Part shown: in pieces, positions 9,597 through 18,384 of the stretch | Position numbering within the stretch: the stretch's first letter is position 1 | How the letters are laid out: every line of letters begins with the position of its first letter | Program-made: the position numbers and the translations under genes | Origin: Phytophthora sp. 'mugwort' | Lineage: Eukaryota > Oomycota > Peronosporomycetes > Peronosporales > Peronosporaceae | NCBI GenBank assembly: GCA_033558025.1 | Contig: JAUCEF010000012.1 | Span: 1,860,001-1,924,000, forward strand | DNA: 64,000 bases | Reading direction: 5' to 3' | Notes under the pieces: generated by a model | What the model was told of the DNA's origin: nothing | The model's input: only the letters and a program-made list of their open reading frames with translations | Databases searched by the model: none

Positions 9597-10220
9597 GTGA
9601 CGTCCACAATATGGTGCAGCGCCAGAAGCAAGAGGCGGAGGATGGCCTCAATGATGCCCACCACGTTTGACGTTCTGGATGAGTTCTGCACGCAGCATAG
9701 AGGAAATTGCGCAAATGTCCTAGTGGATCGTGACACTGGTGTCGCGCGTGTTGCACCATTCCAAAACGCTAGGATGAAGCGACTATTCAAGGCCTTTCCC
9801 GATGTGATGATGGTAGATTCGACGCACAACACGAATCGCTACAAGCTGTTTAGCTTCGTGGTGCATGATGTGTTCGGGAAGGTATGATCATAATTTTAAT
9901 TCTGAGTGTGACTTACAATAAACCGTTCATCTGACGCACCTCTAGGGCCAGTATGTCCACCATGACCTTGTAGAGAGCGAGAATGAAGTGAACCTGCGGC
10001 GTGTGGTTGAGAATTTACAACCCGTAGTGGTCCAAAGTTCGCGTTATCGTGACGGATAAAGCTGTATACGAGAAAGATGTGCTGCGTGAGATGTTCCCTG
10101 AAGCGCGGCAGCTACTTTGCCAGTGGCACGTCATCGCGTGGCTCAAGAAACAAACGGTCGCCTGGCCCCGGCGGCGAATAAAGAGGCGAGATGTCTCATG
10201 CGTCTTCTGGTAAGGTACAT
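9597..10220 (+). pseudogene. MULE transposase catalytic region, intron-bearing and frameshifted
   Basis: The frame from 9597 carries FPDVMMVDSTHNTNRYKL, the first catalytic-Asp motif of oomycete ZSWIM-type MULE transposases, then HDVFGK. A GT-AG intron follows (about 9,882-9,944, GTATGA to CTCTAG). Reading resumes with GQYVHHDLVESENE and stops at 10,059. In another frame the second catalytic-Asp region follows as VTDKAVYEKDVLREMFPEA, then QLLCQWHV, the conserved Cys-His segment. One frameshift therefore disables it. No SWIM finger is seen downstream in this copy. Confidence 0.66.
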
Positions 10221-10323
10221 TCCGCGCACACAATTACACCAATTCTACTGACAGCTAACCAAACGTATTCGTGTTGACTCATAGAACGAGTACGAGGGTT
10301 ACGTCGAGACGTTAAATCTGGGG

Positions 10324-10905
10324 GTGAATCGGGTGTCTGGTGAATGGACATTATCTTATGGATTTCCGAGAAAATCTGTGGCTTCACATCACGTCGATGC
10401 TAGTTGTTATTCTCATGTTTCGAGACGATTTCCGGGCGTGGGGGGAATTATCAGCCCCAGCTATCATGCATTCACCTTACCAGAGCAAAAGAGACGAGTC
10501 TCTGAAGGATTCGGCGCGAACGATCCGGAGAACAAGCGCGTCATCGGTGTCTTGAACGTGGACTTCCATTGGTCGCATTTCTTATCGATAGGGAAGCAAC
10601 GGTTTGTTTCATGTTTGATCCACTTCAGAAAGACAAGAACTACAAAAACGATCGAGAAGAATGTCCGGACAGTTATCGAGGGGATCCTAGGAGTGGATAG
10701 CGACCTAGTATACGAGAAGGTTGAGTGGTGCATCCAGCAAGATGGCAGGTCTTGCGGCATCTGGCGTCTCGCAGTTCTGAAAATATTGCTTGCACATGCT
10801 TTGTGGAACGACAGCCTTTATCGGCTACTTCCTTATCTGCGCATGCGCTATCGGTATAAGGTATTAGCTTTCATTGGAAAGGAGTCGGGCTCCTTCAGCT
10901 GTTAA
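10324..10905 (+). pseudogene. Ulp1-like (C48) cysteine protease gene carried by the MULE
   Basis: The frame encodes VIGVLNVDFHWSHFL, with the catalytic His region of C48 peptidases, and later QQDGRSCGIW, the oxyanion Gln and catalytic Cys region. The intervening acidic residue of the triad cannot be assigned with certainty. C48 enzymes cleave SUMO-like modifiers from proteins; in MULEs the role of the protease is not established. The frame begins with GTG and lacks a proper start, so I call it a remnant. Confidence 0.6.
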
Positions 10906-11251
10906 CGTCAATTTCAGTACGTGATTTTTGTTTTCGGTCGAATTTCGAAGTTACCATAAACGATACCAAAACTTGAGGTTGCGCTCACGGGATTACGACA
11001 AGTCCCACGATTCCCAAATATCGAGACGTCACGAAAAAAAACTGGCGCTTGAGTGATGTATATTTCACACACCATTCGAAGATAAAGGCATATATTATTT
11101 TTTTTTACCCTACATGATGGGTAACATGTCCTCATCTGGTATCAGTCATCCAGTTATATTGCTCAAGCACTATGAATGGTCAAATAATATCTGTCTAAAT
11201 TCGGTGGTAACAACATCGTCTGCTAGCCGCGCACATAAGGGAAATGATCAG

Positions 11252-11254
11252 TTA
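11252..11254. repeat. TTA target-site duplication, left
   Basis: TTA directly precedes the left terminal repeat. The same TTA (13750-13752) follows the right terminal repeat. Three-base TWA duplications are typical of PIF/Harbinger elements. Confidence 0.8.
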
Positions 11255-11278
11255 GGCCCTGGCCCAAGTACGAGAACG
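11255..11278 (+). repeat. Left terminal inverted repeat of the PIF/Harbinger element
   Basis: 24-nt repeat that pairs with 13726-13749 with two mismatches. Confidence 0.85.
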
Positions 11279-11639
11279 AATGAATGACAAACTTGCCAAT
11301 ATGCATGTCTCACCGAAATTATGCTATTCTTTGTTTTCTAGAACTTCGTTCGCAGGCTGGTCCAAGTAGAATCTGCATCAACACCGGGTGAGGGCCGCCA
11401 CGTGGCACATTATTCATTTCGCCGCGAAGCGCAATGCGCGGCTCTGATTCTGAGACGGTTCGCTGCCTTCGGCTGACCTGCCGAGTGCTGAGGGCGTACT
11501 GAGGCCCCCCACCAGGTCGACTCCCAGCTGCTTCCGACGCCGGAGGTCGCCCCCGCTCGCGCTGGCAAAAGACGAAGTACCGATATCGAGCTTGATGCTG
11601 AGGACAGTGCATCCCCGCTTCCCGCCTATGATAACTTAA

Positions 11640-12359
11640 AACGGGGGAAGCGTGCCCGTAAAAGCAAAAGTAAGTCAGCGGAAACGGCCTCGGCGTCCGG
11701 AAAAGCGACGCCGCGCATCAAGTGGTCTAACGAGATGGCCACTGAGCTCCTCAAGCTGCATTTGAGGACGGGGAGGTGCGCAGGAAGCTCGACACGGCCG
11801 ACACGAACATCAAGCGAGCTCTAGCGTGGCAGCTCTTCGCTAGTACAATCTCGCAGCGGCTGCACCGTGTTCTTCGAGCAGACCAAGTATATACACGCGC
11901 TGACGCTCGATGGTTTGCCGGTTATTAACTTGTTTCTTGTGCACGTACGAGGTGTCTGCAAAGTACAAAAAGATGAAATTCGAGTACAGGAAGCACAAGC
12001 GTGAAATGGGTGCAACAGGCAACAATCCGCTACCAGACATGGACGAAACCTATTGGGGGATACTGAACAATACTTTTGCCAACTCCCTTGATATTAGTAA
12101 CGGCGTGATGTTTGACTCTAACCTGGACGAAAGTGAAGAGGAAGCGGATGGCCAACAACGAAGCTCAAAGATTGACAAGAAACCACCGCTTGTACAACTG
12201 GTAGCTGCAATGCTAGGTGGAATGCAGGCAATAGCGGATGCAATGACAGCTCGCGGAACAAGCTCAGATCAATTTGAACAACTCCAGAATAAGTTCAATG
12301 AGCAGCATGCACAAACGATGCGCATCCAGCAGCAGCAATTGGAGCTTTTGAGGTTATAG
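11640..12359 (+). pseudogene. SANT/MADF-like accessory protein of the PIF/Harbinger element
   Basis: RIKWSNEMATELLKLHL near 11,720 is the start of a Myb/SANT or MADF-like DNA-binding module. After disrupted sequence (possibly an intron ending near 11,950) the frame reads VSAKYKKMKFEYRKHKREM and NPLPDMDETYWGIL, again typical of this accessory family. An acidic linker and a Gln-rich C-terminal helix (QLQNKFNEQHAQTMRIQQQQ) end at the stop at 12359. Such proteins help the transposase enter the nucleus or bind its ends. Upstream frame breaks suggest that the gene is damaged unless an unrecognised intron removes them. Confidence 0.6.
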
Positions 12360-12400
12360 CAAGGAAGCTGAGCAAAGACTTAATTCAATCCAAATGCTTA

Positions 12401-13699
12401 TCAAGCGTACTTCTGGAAAACCTTAGCGAGATCGTCCCTCTTTGCCACTCCTTGCGAATGCGATACTGGGGTCTCGACTGACTCTTCGTCTTCAGCTACT
12501 GATGGTGTTGCATCATGAAGGAGCGGGTCGTTTCCTGCCATGACTTCGCTATCGTTCAGGTTGGTCAACATGTTGTGTAACACACACGTAGCTACAGCCA
12601 CGCTGACAACGTGCGCTTTGGACTTCTATTCTAGCTTTGAAAGCAGAACTCGGAATCGATTTTTTAGTCGACCAAACGCACACTCCACAACAATGAGAGT
12701 GCGCGAGTGGATATAATTGTAGCGTCGCTTGATAGGGCTTGAAGCTGCTGCTGCCGCTGGATATGGCAGGAGCAAATCCCTCCACAGTTTGTATCCCGCA
12801 TCACCAAGCAAGTGTTTGCCGGGCGCCACGTACGAAGACAGTCGCTCACTTCACATACGCGTTAGTTCAACGTACATATAATGAAAAAATGTCAGCACCT
12901 CTTCTTGTCGCCTGAGCCATTCCACAGAGTCTGAGCATTCGCAGACCAGCCCGGATTGACAGTGAGCAAAACGCGCCGCGGTAGTCCACCACCGCCTGGA
13001 CATTAACGGCAGCGTAGACTTTCCGGCAATACCAACCCTCAGAGTCGGCTGGTTGGGCAATGCGCACTAGAGTACCATCTACAGCCCCAATAACCCCCGG
13101 AAACCCAGCGAATGCGAAGAAGCTTTCCTCCGCTGCTGCCACTTGACTCGAACTTGGCATGCAGATTTCAGATTTTGCAAGACTGACGATCACTACAGTA
13201 GCTTCATTGATGTGGTTCACTGCTCGAGTATGTGAAATGCCCAGCACCTGGCCAGCTTCTTCCACCGTACCCCCTTGCGCCAAATACATCATAATCGATG
13301 CCACACGATGAATTATACGGAACTTAGCATTGAGATGCGGCTTGAAGGCGACGCTGCAGCAATTACCTTCGTGATGGCAAGAAAAGATGAACGATCGCAA
13401 CCCAGCATATTGTTGAACCACTTGGTGTGAGGAGCCTTGAGCGCCCTTTCCAACGTTTCGGTGGGGAAGGTGGACACATTCTCCCGGTCGTTACCTAGAG
13501 CACGTTTGCCTGCTGTAACGCCCACCTCGACGGCTACACTAGCGTTCATGACAGCGAAGACGGCGGCCACTTCGGGGTCCATGCTGACAGGATCCGTTCT
13601 AGAACTCAGAACGGGTCGGACTGGCGTTCTGAAAACCCAGATCTGAGACTGCGAACTGTCAAAATAGGTACCGTGTACCATATGAAGGCAGCCAATCAA
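12401..13699 (-). pseudogene. PIF/Harbinger DDE transposase, frameshifted
   Basis: Reading leftward: an N-terminal part ending in WFNNMLGCDRSSFLAI, then FRIIHRVASIMMYLAQGGT, a helix-turn-helix-like stretch (EAGQVLGISHTRAVNHI), GVIGAVDGTLVRI with the first catalytic Asp, NVQAVVDYRGAF, then in another frame LLGDAGYKLWRDLLLPY with the third catalytic residue region, CAFGRLKNRFRVL, and lastly VATCVLHNMLTNL. The order matches HARBI1-like transposases (DDE superfamily 4). At least two frame changes (near 13,400 and between 12,870 and 12,600), and loss of the usual second-Asp sequence after NVQAVVD, mean it is non-functional. Confidence 0.78.
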
Positions 13700-13725
13700 A
13701 ATCGGTTTTTTGCTTTGCTCAGAAC

Positions 13726-13749
13726 CGTTCTGGTACTTGGACCAGGGCC
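13726..13749 (-). repeat. Right terminal inverted repeat of the PIF/Harbinger element
   Basis: Inverted copy of 11255-11278 with two mismatches, followed by the TTA duplication at 13750-13752. Confidence 0.85.
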
Positions 13750-13752
13750 TTA

Positions 13753-14570
13753 AGGGCCGCGGATCACTAAGGACCAGGTGGGTTTCTTAACCAATGGTAG
13801 CATGTCTCATAAAACACGTCATTTTATTGGTAATAATAGCTAAATGCGAAACCTCTCAAGTTATATCCCGACTTTGAAAATGGCGGGAATAGTTGGCAAG
13901 TATCAAACTCGGAGGCCATTGACACATGAAGAATGGTAGCTGCGCCATGCCTGCTCTTGTCCTGATATGGTACCCAAGCCCGCTGCTGCTGTGCCTCGTC
14001 TGGCTGCACGACAAGGATCTGCTCGGCTGCGACGACAGTTAGCCGTCCTGACGGTTCCAACCACGACGCGCAGCGCGGGGAATAGCACGGCGCGCAGCAG
14101 GGGGAGCAGCACAGCGAGCAGTACAGCGCGCAGCACGGGGACCAGCAGGGGAAGCAGCACGAGCACCTCCTCCACCAATAGGCTTTCTACAAGCGTAGAA
14201 TCGGAACGTTAGGCATAGCAAATGACAGCCCCTCCAACATTGTGCTTACCAGTTGCGGTCTCGACGATGCTGTGTGGACCTAATCGATAACACCGCGCAG
14301 AGTTGATCGAGAACAAGTTGAAGGCGGTGGGTTGCCGTCGGTTCTGGTGCGGTGCCAGCCTGTGGCGATTTTCTCCGCGCGGACTGAGGTTCGGGGTGAA
14401 GCCCAATTCACCGGGAGGAATGCGGTGTAGTATGGAAGGAAACGGTTGGTTGAATTTATAGTTTATAGTCTTAGAGCTAATCCCTTAGCCGAATCGATAT
14501 TGGTTGGATCAACTCGTTGCCACGAGGAGTAGCGCCTCATATCTCGCCTGGCTGACGTACTGCTCGGGGA
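13753..14570. other. No supported gene; GC-rich low-complexity stretch
   Basis: 14,040-14,190 is an imperfect run of AGCAG/GCGCAGCAC-like units that reads as Ser/Thr/Arg-rich protein on one strand and Leu/Val- or Ala/Arg-rich on others. Its long frames are products of base composition. The remainder shows nothing I recognise. Confidence 0.4.
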
Positions 14571-14578
14571 GTCCGGCG

Positions 14579-15647
14579 TCAACGGCACCTTCTCGTCTTT
14601 CCAGTGAGTAGTAAGTCGCCGTCTACAATCACGGACGGACTGCGCGTTGTTACGTTAATGTCACGGTTGCTACCACCGCGGCGCTTCATCTTGGAGATCC
14701 GGGAGTCGAGTGTTTCTCCCCTGAAGCGAGAACTTTTGGGACGTCCACGTCGCTGCGATCGCAGACATCTCGTGTTAGCATCTAGGATGCAGCCAGTGCA
14801 CATTGGAACCATGATCAGCCAGCACATCAGGCCGTCGTGGCTGCTCACGAAAATCTGCTTCAAAGCGCGGCATCTTGTGCATGCGGCACGGCCACAGGCC
14901 ACGCACTCGACAACGTTTAAAGCCCCGAAGCCGCCATCTTTGCTCACACATGCTGCAGATATCCGGACCATTGAGAGGCGAGCTCTCTGCGTCTACAGGG
15001 CTCTTCCGGCGCCGCTCCTGCTCCCTGTGCCATAGGAACCCACGCGTCATTAGCGTGAGTCGCTTGGTCTCTGAGCCGTACAGCAGCCTCGTCATGCTGA
15101 ACGCTGTCTCCACCGCATAGTGAAGTGAGATCGGATCCCCCTCGATATCGATATTGCCCAGCATAAATACTTCCACGATGCCTTGTTCACGTTTGCCGGT
15201 ACACGAATCTCGTCGACATCAGTGCCGGGATTGAGTTTCGACTGCGGAGATCCGGGGACTGGGGGCAATATGCACAGAGTGCATGATGTGATACCCGAGT
15301 GACTTGGTTACCAGTGCACTCATGGTATTTTCCACGAAGCCGTGACGAACTCCAGTGAGCATCATAGGGCTGGGGTGATCGCTGCTGGTGTCACGAAGAG
15401 CAGTTGCGAGGTTGTAGCACAACTGAGTGAGGCGCCCTGCGAGTCCCTTATTCGGCCGTCCTTGAAGATGATCAACGCGCGCGCGCGTTGCGGCTGGCGG
15501 TCTGCGTCTTCCAGAACTTGTTGGCGACCTCGCCAAGCTGATCGTAGCAAGCTGTTCGTACGTGCGAACCATGTGCGCCAGTAGCTGGGCGCTGAAGTCC
15601 TTGCTCGCTAAGAGATCGTGCGAAGGAACGGAGACTGCCGGGAACAA
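14579..15647 (-). pseudogene. START/FYVE-related pseudogene with internal deletion and frameshifts
   Basis: This copy is closest to the 16,076-17,554 gene. The N-terminal frame reads SKDFSAQLLAHMVRTYEQL, then MMLTGVRHGFVENTMSALVT, and joins directly to LGYHIMHSV. In the intact neighbour about 74 residues of the START core lie between those two points, so that block is deleted (junction near 15,305). After a break the next frame has VFMLGNIDIEGDPI and SETKRLTLM, then CSMCEQRWR. The zinc finger continues in a different frame as VECVACGRAACTRCRALKQI and VPMCTGCILDANT. With a deletion in the lipid-binding core and a frameshift inside the finger, it is a dead duplicate. Confidence 0.8.
15473..15490. 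repeat. 18-bp perfect palindrome with CG alternation
   Basis: CAACGCGCGCGCGCGTTG is its own reverse complement. Alternating CG could favour Z-DNA. It lies in the N-terminal part of the pseudogene. Confidence 0.7.
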
Positions 15648-15649
15648 CT

Positions 15650-16075
15650 CCCGGGGCTATGGAAAGTCTCGATCTCGAGCCATAGTGCCCAATGTAACTC
15701 AGTGGGGCTTTTCAACCCCAAACAAGTTGTAAATTGGCAAAAAGCGCCTCACCTGTGGCGGCGCGATCGAGATTCTCGCTCGATTCCTGGAATGACAACG
15801 AACTTCTGATCCAAATATTGAATTGGGTGGATTTAGAACAGCACCTTCAGCGAGTCGACCAAATAAAAGACAGCTTCTCTTTGGGACTTCGTTGGTGCGA
15901 CGTTAAACAGACCATGTCCTCTAATAAGTAATACTGCGCAGGCCATGATTCCTGTTTGGGGCCTGCATCGATTATTGTGTAGAGGGCACATTTTTACACA
16001 TACGTACAACGGTAGTGATACATGTACTGCAGCAAGCTCTTCCACGCTACTACTTCCAACACTAATAACCACAAA
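15650..16075. other. Intergenic, upstream of the pseudogene and downstream of the next gene
   Basis: No coding region supported. It holds the former promoter of the pseudogene. Confidence 0.4.
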
Positions 16076-17554
16076 CTAACCACGCGAACCCTTTACTTGG
16101 AGTTCCTCCCCTTCTTTTGTCTCTCGTAACGTTGTGGAGCCGTCCTCATCGCTGGTTGTACTGACGCGCGTCGGTCTGTCGACTCGGCGGCTCAGCCGAG
16201 TTCTCTCGCTCTTGGCAGCATGAAAGAAGCGCATCAAATCATTCGAAGAGCCGGTGCCCTCCTCACGCTGTAGTCTGCTCGGTTCTCTGCCGCTCGACTC
16301 GGAAAAGCTCAAGGAATCCTCTCGGTCGTAGCGATCAGACAGGTGCATGGGTCGGAAGGACATTTCTTCGCCGGAACTGCTCTTTTGCTGGGCTCGCGTC
16401 TGCTGCTCGTAGTAGCTGATGTTGGCCGTCATGATGCACACGCTGCACACAGGCACCTTGACGAGCTTGCCCAGTAGTCCATCGTTGCTGGTCACGAAGA
16501 TCTGCTTGTTCGCTCGACAGCGGGAGCACGCCACGTGCCCGCAGACCAGGCACGGCACGAGCCGCACACCTCCAAAGCCGCTCTTGCGCTCGCGCTGACA
16601 AACAGAGCAGCTCGTGTCATCGTCGATGAATGTCAGGCGCGCGGGTCTCCGGCCACTCCGTCCGTCCTGCTTCCGTCTTTGGAATGTACACGCCATTTGA
16701 GTAAGTCGCTTGGTCTCGGAGCAGTCGAGCACGCGCGTCATGCCGAACGTCACGTCCTCGACTACCATGGTGGCCATGGGCTTGATGAGCCAGCCAGAGA
16801 CATCAATGCTGCCCAGCATGAATATCTCCACGAGGCCGTCCACCTTCTGGCGATAGATGAACCGCATTGAGGTCATGGCGCAGACCGAGTTGTGGTTCGT
16901 GAGATCGGGAAACTGTGGCAGCGCTACCGACTGCATGATGTGGTAGCCGAGTATCTCCCCCGTCCGCGAGCGCGTGAGTCCCGTGTATTCGAGGTAGACG
17001 CTGTGTCGGCGCTTGATAATCCGTGCGTCGGTCGCCGACTCTGTCACAAAGAACTTGAACCCCAGGAAGTGAAAGGGCTTGCTTGGACTCGGGCCTTCCA
17101 TGGTGTGCAGCACGGCGCAGTCCGCCACGTCGCCATGCAGAAACTTGACTACAAGCGCCAGCTCATCCTGCGTCAGCGTGACCAGTGTGCTCATGGCGTT
17201 CTCCACGAACCCTTGTCGGGTTCCGATGAGCAGCAGCGTCGGCGGGATCAGCGTCGCTGCGGTCGGAGAGAAAATCTCCTGCTTCTCTACCAGACGATGG
17301 AGCGAGTCGGCTAGCACCATGCCCATGGAACCACCGTCGCGCTCGCGGTACAGCGTGATGTCGTTCTTTGTGGACTTGGCCTTCCATCGCCTGTGGCCGA
17401 TCACGCCGGACTCGTCATAGGCGTAGCGCTCGAACTCGTGCACCGTGTGGGCAAGCAGCTTTGTGGTCAGGTCCTTGCAGTCCTGGTGGCACTCGGGTGA
17501 GACCGTGAAGTCCGGCAAGTCCCTGCGCGGCAATGGGAAATCGCGGCGTCCCAT
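16076..17554 (-). CDS. START-domain protein with FYVE-related zinc finger (492 aa)
   Basis: Single-exon 492-residue protein starting MGRRDFPLPRRDLPDF; paralogues also start near MGRRF or MSQRF, which supports this ATG. A START-like lipid-binding domain spans about 25-285: TLLLIGTRQGFVENAMSTLV near 106-125, then DVADCAVLHTMEGP, FHFLGFKFFV, YLEYTGLTRSRTGEILGYHI and EIFMLGSIDVSGW. A finger with eight Cys follows (316-373): CSVC, CLVCGHVACSRC and CSVC. The cysteine spacing is FYVE-like, but the WxxD and basic RRHHCR motifs that bind PI3P are missing. The C-terminal 120 residues are Ser/Arg/Gln-rich and probably disordered. Role inferred: binding a lipid or hydrophobic ligand through START; membrane targeting through the finger is doubtful. 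Confidence 0.85.
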   Translation of the reverse strand: MGRRDFPLPRRDLPDFTVSPECHQDCKDLTTKLLAHTVHEFERYAYDESGVIGHRRWKAKSTKNDITLYRERDGGSMGMVLADSLHRLVEKQEIFSPTAATLIPPTLLLIGTRQGFVENAMSTLVTLTQDELALVVKFLHGDVADCAVLHTMEGPSPSKPFHFLGFKFFVTESATDARIIKRRHSVYLEYTGLTRSRTGEILGYHIMQSVALPQFPDLTNHNSVCAMTSMRFIYRQKVDGLVEIFMLGSIDVSGWLIKPMATMVVEDVTFGMTRVLDCSETKRLTQMACTFQRRKQDGRSGRRPARLTFIDDDTSCSVCQRERKSGFGGVRLVPCLVCGHVACSRCRANKQIFVTSNDGLLGKLVKVPVCSVCIMTANISYYEQQTRAQQKSSSGEEMSFRPMHLSDRYDREDSLSFSESSGREPSRLQREEGTGSSNDLMRFFHAAKSERTRLSRRVDRPTRVSTTSDEDGSTTLRETKEGEELQVKGSRG

Positions 17555-17725
17555 GATAATGTTGATACAAGCTCACGTGGCCAAATGCCGACTGACTGGC
17601 CGTGGTGGCCGACGCCCCGAGCGACCTTGCGCGTCGAGCCCCGTGACGTGACGGGTGAAAGTGACCATGTACGCACAAAGTCGCGTCTAAGCCGCAACAG
17701 AAGCGCGGTTAGTGGCGCATGAGGC

Positions 17726-17772
17726 ACCTGTCTGCCTAAGCAGCTCATCATGAGCTGCTTAGGCAGACAGGT
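17726..17772. repeat. 47-nt near-perfect palindrome (23-bp arms, 1-nt spacer)
   Basis: ACCTGTCTGCCTAAGCAGCT begins the left arm (17726-17748). One C follows, then an exact reverse complement (17750-17772). It lies about 170 bp upstream of the ATG of the 16,076-17,554 gene, in its leader or promoter. It could extrude as a cruciform or fold as an RNA hairpin. It does not resemble a known terminator. Confidence 0.9.
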
Positions 17773-18384
17773 CACAGCTTCGGTTGGCTAACCGATGGTC
17801 TCCCGTGTAGCCGTCGCGACTTCGTGTAGACTTTGAGGAGCGAGAGGCAGTGGCGTAAGGTCCAGCGGCCACTAGGTACCCGCCATCTGCTCGGTTGCAA
17901 CGTGCGTGACGGCCAGACGTGGCACTAGTAAGTACCGTCTTCTGCTCCAGCCGTCATGAGTCTACGACACCGGCCGCCGGCCGCTTATGAAGCGGAAACG
18001 TTGGCCGGTGCGTACGACCACCGAAACCACAATCTCCAGCGAAGAGATCCTGTAAGTATGTCATTGGCCCATCCATTCCACTCGAATCGGCTTTAACGTC
18101 AAGCACGGAAGGCAAACCAGATCGCCGTTCCTGAGGTTGTGATGTTCAAGACGCGATCAGACGTCAAGGGGAGCTTAGTCTGTAACGCGACGAACCTCAA
18201 CACTGTGGCCTCGTGAACGCCGTCCGTTTGACAACGAATCCCACCCCCGCGTTGCTTTGCGCTAGCAATGGCAACAAGACATGTATTGTAGCCTCGAGCT
18301 CTAGGCAATGCTCGTCGTAGATCACTAACGCCTATCAATTTATTAACGACACCATGGTTCATACTATGATTGGGGTAAGATCGT
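17773..18384. other. Intergenic region between two START/FYVE-related genes
   Basis: No supported coding sequence; promoter of the 16 kb gene on the left side and 3-prime flank of the 18 kb gene on the right. Confidence 0.4.

Larger units (their letters stand above)
8630..10905 (+). mobile_element. Decayed MULE transposon with Ulp1-like protease gene
   Basis: Three pieces in one orientation: an acidic, FAR1-like DNA-binding N-terminal region (8750-9480), a MULE transposase catalytic region with an intron and a frameshift (9597-10220), and a Ulp1-like C48 protease region (10324-10905). This combination is known from MULE families in plants and oomycetes. I could not find convincing terminal inverted repeats, so the boundaries are approximate. 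Stops and frameshifts show it is no longer autonomous. Confidence 0.68.
11255..13749. mobile_element. PIF/Harbinger DNA transposon, both ends present (2,495 bp)
   Basis: The left end is GGCCCTGGCCCAAGTACGAG and continues to 11278. The right end (13726-13749), reverse-complemented, begins GGCCCTGGTCCAAGTACCAG. The 24-nt arms differ at two positions, and a TTA flanks each side. Inside are the two divergent genes expected of the superfamily: a SANT/MADF-like accessory protein on the plus strand and a DDE transposase on the minus strand. The transposase is split over several frames, so the copy is probably inactive, but intact ends would let it be moved by an active relative. Confidence 0.88.

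Noticed and set aside
8443..11125. TACATGATGGGT present on both sides of the first MULE
   Set aside because: The copies are direct, not inverted, and too short to be called element ends or a target duplication.
13903..14221. Leu/Val-rich and Ala/Arg-rich frames that look like membrane or basic proteins
   Set aside because: Products of the AGCAG/GCGCAG low-complexity tract; the frames change character with strand and have no domain.
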